The notes beneath the pieces were generated by a model. The model was not told the DNA's origin, searched no databases, and saw only the letters and a program-made list of their open reading frames with translations. A stretch of DNA of 16,495 bases from contig DAOWFY010000172.1 in assembly GCA_030637775.1 (NCBI GenBank), forward strand, positions 1 through 16,495. Direction: 5' to 3'. This stretch comes from DAOVGU01 sp030637775 [NCBI: bacterium]. Lineage in GTDB: Bacteria; Ratteibacteria; UBA8468. The position numbers and the translations under genes are program-made. Below, piece after piece: positions 13,093 to 16,495 of the stretch; the first letter of the stretch is position 1, and each line of letters begins with the position of its first letter.

Positions 13093-13133
13093 TGTCATTC
13101 CTGTGGAAACAGGAATCCATTGCGGGAATGACA
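13093..13133 (+). repeat. REP-type palindromic repeat, shortened copy
   Basis: Starts TGTCATTCCTGTGG and ends GCGGGAATGACA, like the copy 9 nt upstream, but the second hairpin has lost its left arm, leaving 41 nt. The first hairpin keeps pairing through a compensatory change (TTCCTGT/ACAGGAA in place of TTCCTGC/GCAGGAA). It ends only 10 nt before the next gene's ATG, so it may affect that gene's ribosome access. Confidence 0.7.
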
Positions 13134-13143
13134 ATAGAGAAAA

Positions 13144-15048
13144 ATGGCAAAATTGACTAAAATCTTAATGGTCTGTTTCTTGTTTTTCAGCCTTTGTTGT
13201 TTAAACAGCATTAAGGCAGATAATCAGGAAACCTTCTCGCCGATAGAGAAGATATTCCTTGATGAATCGGATGAAGTTCTCAGACAATTTGGCTATAACC
13301 TCTTTGAGGGAGCGGCCGGCTTTATTGCTCCGACCGATATCGCCGTGGGACCAGACTATCTTTTAGGTCCGGGCGATGAAGTGGTAATCAGCCTCTGGGG
13401 TCTTTTCGAAAAGGAATACCGGGAGATGATTGACCGGGACGGCAATATCTTTCTCCCTAAGTTGGGCAAAATCACCTTGGGCAGAAGGACTTTCTCCCAG
13501 ACAGAGAAAGACCTTAAAGAAAAATTCAGCCACTACTACAAGAACATCCGGATAAGTATCACTTTGGGAAAAATAAGGACGATCAAAATTTTTGTTATTG
13601 GTGAGGTGAAGCGACCGGGTAGTTACCAGATGAGTGCCCTTTCCAATCTCCTTCATGCGCTTTATTTGGCCGGCGGCCCGACCAAAATGGGCAGTTTAAG
13701 GAATATCAGGATAATGAGAAAGGGAAAGGAGAAGACTTCCTTTGACCTTTATCCTTTTTTACTTTCCGGAGATACCGGGGAGGATTTTTACTTTTCCTCC
13801 GGGGATACCATTTTCGTTTCTCCCATTGGGCCGGTCGCGGCTATCGGCGGTAATGTGAAAAGACCGGCCATCTACGAACTGAAAGGAAAAACGTCCTTAA
13901 AGGATTTAGTTAACATCGCCGGTGGTTTTTTGCCCTCAGCCTACCTTTCCCGTATTCAGATAGAGCGGATAGAAAATTTTCAGAAGAAAGTCCTTCTTGA
14001 TGTTGAGCTCTCCGCTCAGGTTAGAGAACGGTCCGCCGATATTTTGCTAAAGGACAGTGATTTAGTGAGGATATTCTCTATTGAAAAAAGAATCTATAAC
14101 CGTATCTCTTTAGAAGGGATGGTCAAACATCCTGGAGACTATCAACTGAAACCATCGATGCGGTTAGGCGAGATACTTACCCCGGAAGAGCTTCTGCCGG
14201 AAGCATCCTTGAGTAAAGCGGAGATAGTTCGGTTAAAAGAGAATGGCGCAACCGAAATTATTGGATTTTCTCCGGAAAAATTGTTTAAGGGAGAGAAGAA
14301 AGAAAATATCATTCTGAAACGCTGGGATCGCATCGTCATCAGGTCGGCGTGGGAGCAGGTTTCCAAGGTTGAGGTAAAAGGAGAAGTTGAATTTCCTGGT
14401 CAATATACCGTCCGACGGGGTGAAAGATGCAGTTCCCTGATCGAGCGGGCAGGGGGATATACGCCGGAAGCCTTTCTGCCCGGCGCAGTCTTCACCAGAG
14501 AATCTGTTAAGGAAAAAGAAAGGATAAATTTAGAGGAGTTTATCCAGCGGCAGGGAACAATTTTAGAAAAAGGAAAAGAGGGCGCTACCGATGAGGAAAA
14601 ACGCTTGATCGCCGAAGGAGAAACTCTCCTGAAAGAACTAACCGAGAAGGTTCCTCTGGGAAGGATAGTTTTTCACTTGAGCCCTCTAAAAAAATTCAAA
14701 GGCTCTCCCGATGACTTAATTTTAAAGGACGGGGACACACTTTACATTCCCAAGCCGCCGGCTGCGGTATCAATCTTGGGCGAAGTAAATAATCCCGGAG
14801 CCATCTGCTATCAGGGGAGAAAGGGTTTGAATTACTATTTGGAAAAGGCCGGCGGTTTTAGTAAAGATGCCGATAAAAAATATCTTTATGTTATTAGACC
14901 GGATGGAACGGCCACAGCCAAATCCCTTCTTATTGGCAGAGGGGACACCATCATCGTCCCGCAAAGGGTAAAAACAAGAACCGGTAAAGTCGTCAAGGAT
15001 ATCATCCAGATGATTTATCAAGTTAGCGTGGGTATTTCCTCATTCTAA
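13144..15048 (+). CDS. SLBB-domain polysaccharide export protein (Wza-like)
   Basis: A 634-residue exported protein. The N-terminus MAKLTKILMVCFLFFSL is a signal peptide, with possible cleavage after IKA (near residue 25); nearby Cys residues do not form a good lipobox. A polysaccharide export (Poly_export) domain begins at YLLGPGDEVVISLWG. Five SLBB-type beta-grasp repeats follow, each with a G-V/E-x-x-PG motif: about residues 147 (VIGEVKRPGSY), 232 (GGNVKRPAIY), 320 (LEGMVKHPGDY), 409 (VKGEVEFPGQY) and 542 (ILGEVNNPGAI). Wza has fewer repeats, so this is an enlarged form, likely spanning the periplasm as an outer-membrane export channel or its adaptor. It is directly followed by a Wzz-like gene and an ABC exporter, consistent with surface polysaccharide export. 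Confidence 0.88.
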   Translation: MAKLTKILMVCFLFFSLCCLNSIKADNQETFSPIEKIFLDESDEVLRQFGYNLFEGAAGFIAPTDIAVGPDYLLGPGDEVVISLWGLFEKEYREMIDRDGNIFLPKLGKITLGRRTFSQTEKDLKEKFSHYYKNIRISITLGKIRTIKIFVIGEVKRPGSYQMSALSNLLHALYLAGGPTKMGSLRNIRIMRKGKEKTSFDLYPFLLSGDTGEDFYFSSGDTIFVSPIGPVAAIGGNVKRPAIYELKGKTSLKDLVNIAGGFLPSAYLSRIQIERIENFQKKVLLDVELSAQVRERSADILLKDSDLVRIFSIEKRIYNRISLEGMVKHPGDYQLKPSMRLGEILTPEELLPEASLSKAEIVRLKENGATEIIGFSPEKLFKGEKKENIILKRWDRIVIRSAWEQVSKVEVKGEVEFPGQYTVRRGERCSSLIERAGGYTPEAFLPGAVFTRESVKEKERINLEEFIQRQGTILEKGKEGATDEEKRLIAEGETLLKELTEKVPLGRIVFHLSPLKKFKGSPDDLILKDGDTLYIPKPPAAVSILGEVNNPGAICYQGRKGLNYYLEKAGGFSKDADKKYLYVIRPDGTATAKSLLIGRGDTIIVPQRVKTRTGKVVKDIIQMIYQVSVGISSF

Positions 15049-15052
15049 GTTG

Positions 15053-16090
15053 ATGGAGAGAAAATCAAAGGATAGAAATAGAAAGATTTTCAAAAGGCAT
15101 GGACGTTTTCTCCTTATTTCCTATGGAGTAACCCTAACGGTTACCCTCTTGTTGAGTCTTATTTTGCCAAAGATATACCGGGCCGCCGCTACCATCTTCA
15201 GGCCGTCGGAGAGCAAGGCAAGTCTGGAGTGGCTCAAAGTTGCTTCTGCCACGAAAGGGTTCGTTTCACCCTTAAGCACCAATGTCGAGCTATTTCTTTC
15301 CATCTTAAAGAGCCGTTCTATGCAGGATGAAATTATTAAGAGGTTTGATTTGTTAAAGGTCTACCATGTTAAGGATATGGAGGAGGCGCGGGAAGAGCTG
15401 AGGGATTATGCCAAAATCGGTATTTCCAAGGAGAAGGTGATTACCATCGCCGTCTGTGACCGAGATCCAGCCAGGGCTGCCGCGATCGCCAACTTCTATG
15501 TGGAAAATCTGGATAAAACCATGCAAACTTTGAATATCGGTGCCGCCAAGCGCAACCGATTGTTCGTAGAGGAGAGGTTAAAGAAAACGATCGAATCCTT
15601 GAATAAGGCAGAAGAGGAATTGAAGAATTTCCAGGTTAAAGAGAAAGTGGCAGTTAGCAAAGACCTCTCTCAGATGTCTGAGATAGCCGGTGAGTTAGAA
15701 GGGAGGCTCATCGGCGCAAAGGTACAGTTGGAAATCCTGAAAAGATATGCTACCGGTAACCATCCCGAGGTTCTTAAATTGAAGAGCGAGATTAGCGAAA
15801 TCCAGAAAGCCCTTGCCCAATTGCCGACCAGCGAAGAAAAACTCTCCAAACTACTAAGAAAGGTCAAAACTCAGGAGACAATTTATACTTTTTTGACCAA
15901 CCAATTGGAGCAGGCTAAAATCGCCGAGGCCAAAGACACCCCTATTGTGCAAGTCCTTGATTATGCCATTGTTCCCGATAGGAATTACCGACCCGATATG
16001 AAATTAAATTTAGGGATAGCAAGTCTGGTGGTTCTGTCTTTGGGAGCGATGCTTTTCTTTTTTGATGCTCTCCGTTATCTTGGCACCTGA
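15053..16090 (+). CDS. Wzz/chain-length determinant family protein
   Basis: A protein of about 345 residues with the layout of polysaccharide co-polymerases. There is a short basic cytoplasmic N-terminus, a first membrane helix (FLLISYGVTLTVTLLLSLILP, about 20-40), a long periplasmic part, and a second membrane helix near the C-terminus (IASLVVLSLGAMLFFF). Coiled-coil-like heptads fill about residues 165-290 (RLKKTIESLNKAEEELKNF). PSESKASLEWL after helix 1 and the VPDRNYRPDM Pro-containing motif before helix 2 are typical. There is no C-terminal tyrosine kinase domain. It probably sets chain length or couples synthesis to the SLBB export protein encoded just upstream. The start could be TTG 15050 or ATG 15053; I prefer ATG. 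No distinct RBS is seen, suggesting coupling to the upstream gene. Confidence 0.85.
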   Translation: MERKSKDRNRKIFKRHGRFLLISYGVTLTVTLLLSLILPKIYRAAATIFRPSESKASLEWLKVASATKGFVSPLSTNVELFLSILKSRSMQDEIIKRFDLLKVYHVKDMEEAREELRDYAKIGISKEKVITIAVCDRDPARAAAIANFYVENLDKTMQTLNIGAAKRNRLFVEERLKKTIESLNKAEEELKNFQVKEKVAVSKDLSQMSEIAGELEGRLIGAKVQLEILKRYATGNHPEVLKLKSEISEIQKALAQLPTSEEKLSKLLRKVKTQETIYTFLTNQLEQAKIAEAKDTPIVQVLDYAIVPDRNYRPDMKLNLGIASLVVLSLGAMLFFFDALRYLGT

Positions 16091-16104
16091 ATAAATAAAA
16101 ATAA

Positions 16105-16495
16105 ATGAAAAGTTTTAGGCGATTGTTGGGTTATTTGGGGCCTTACCGCTTCTTCCTGATTATTGGTTTAGGAGCAGCGACAATGGCTGCCGGAGTCCAG
16201 CTCGGTCCACCCTATCTCATCAAGATTATTATTGATAAGGTGATTGTCCAGAAAAATCTTCTCCTTCTTAATTATCTTATCTTGGCGCTTATCGGGCTTT
16301 ACCTTTTGCAGAGCGGATTTGCTACTCTCAGACTGATTTATATCAATAAGGTGCAGCAGGGTCTTATCCTGGATTTGCGTAATGAGGTCTATCGTCATCT
16401 GCAGAGACTCTCCCTTTCCTACTTTGAGAAAAGACAGAGCGGAAGAATCGTTAGCAGAGTCGTCAATGATGTAGAGGCACTCCAGGCAATTGTGA
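16105..16495 (+). CDS. ABC exporter, MsbA-type, N-terminal part (cut by window end)
   Basis: ATG 16105 opens a frame that runs off the window after 130 codons. The visible part is the start of an ABC transmembrane domain of the type I exporter class: MKSFRRLLGYLGPYRFFLI, then GPPYLIKIIIDKVI, a second helix LLLLNYLILALIGLYLL, and the hallmark LDLRNEVYRHLQRLSLSYFE followed by SGRIVSRVVNDVEAL. These match MsbA-like half-transporters that flip lipid-linked substrates or export polysaccharides; the ATP-binding domain should follow beyond the window. It begins 14 nt after the Wzz-like gene, so it likely belongs to the export operon. There is no clear RBS. Confidence 0.88.
   Translation, partial: MKSFRRLLGYLGPYRFFLIIGLGAATMAAGVQLGPPYLIKIIIDKVIVQKNLLLLNYLILALIGLYLLQSGFATLRLIYINKVQQGLILDLRNEVYRHLQRLSLSYFEKRQSGRIVSRVVNDVEALQAIV

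Larger units (their letters stand above)
12949..13143. other. Intergenic region after uvrC
   Basis: No gene is seen. A 7-bp hairpin ACAGATA(13005-13011)/TATCTGT(13018-13024) is followed by two REP-type repeats that nearly fill the space up to the next start codon. These structures could stabilise or end the uvrC transcript; no classic U-tract terminator is visible, and I see no clear promoter for the export operon. Confidence 0.5.

Noticed and set aside
13022-13133. CRISPR array
   Set aside because: Only two imperfect, self-palindromic units occur, with a 9-nt gap, no regular spacers and no cas genes; they are REP-type repeats.

Overview
The window reads as a chromosomal segment of an uncultivated Gram-negative-type bacterium, probably from an anaerobic candidate phylum. 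That placement is inferred from the envelope genes, a DUF1844 protein, many dispersed palindromic repeats, and an enzyme cluster of the kind seen in such lineages; I cannot name the phylum. Every gene I can support is on the + strand.

Left backbone (206-4074): a secreted DUF4139-like protein, the lipid II flippase MurJ, a site-2 protease overlapping murJ by 4 nt, and a DUF1844 protein. The last 44 nt of the DUF1844 gene overlap a 5' stub of uvrC (4031-4090), so the ancestral order was almost certainly DUF1844-uvrC with overlapping genes.

Inserted block (about 4086-11496): this junction is split by about 7.4 kb of visibly AT-richer DNA. The same 53-bp sequence (52/53 identical, the 5' coding end of uvrC) lies at both edges, 4033-4085 and 11502-11554. 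The block holds a perfect 26-bp palindrome and candidate promoter, then a tight six-gene operon: three sugar-phosphate-isomerase/epimerase-type TIM barrels, two Gfo/Idh/MocA oxidoreductases and a UroD/MtaA-like protein. After these come a decayed tyrosine-integrase fragment, a MITE-like palindromic element with a REP-type repeat nested in it, and a ribbon-helix-helix/MazF toxin-antitoxin pair. The simplest reading is an old integrative element that used the 5' end of uvrC as attachment site, rebuilt the uvrC start with its own ATG, and has since lost its integrase.

Right backbone (11497-16495): uvrC itself (483 aa, short for the family) has a 52-bp double-hairpin palindromic repeat embedded in frame between its UVR and RNase H-like domains, where family members have a longer interdomain segment. 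After a 195-nt intergenic region with two more REP-type repeats comes a polysaccharide-export operon: a five-SLBB Wza-like export protein, a Wzz-like chain-length/co-polymerase protein, and the start of an MsbA-type ABC exporter cut by the window end.

Functionally, the backbone genes serve envelope assembly (MurJ, export operon), membrane proteolysis and DNA repair. The inserted operon is soluble, transporter-free catabolic cargo, probably for oxidising, isomerising or cleaving unusual sugars or glycosides. The toxin-antitoxin pair could stabilise the block and now sits directly upstream of uvrC.
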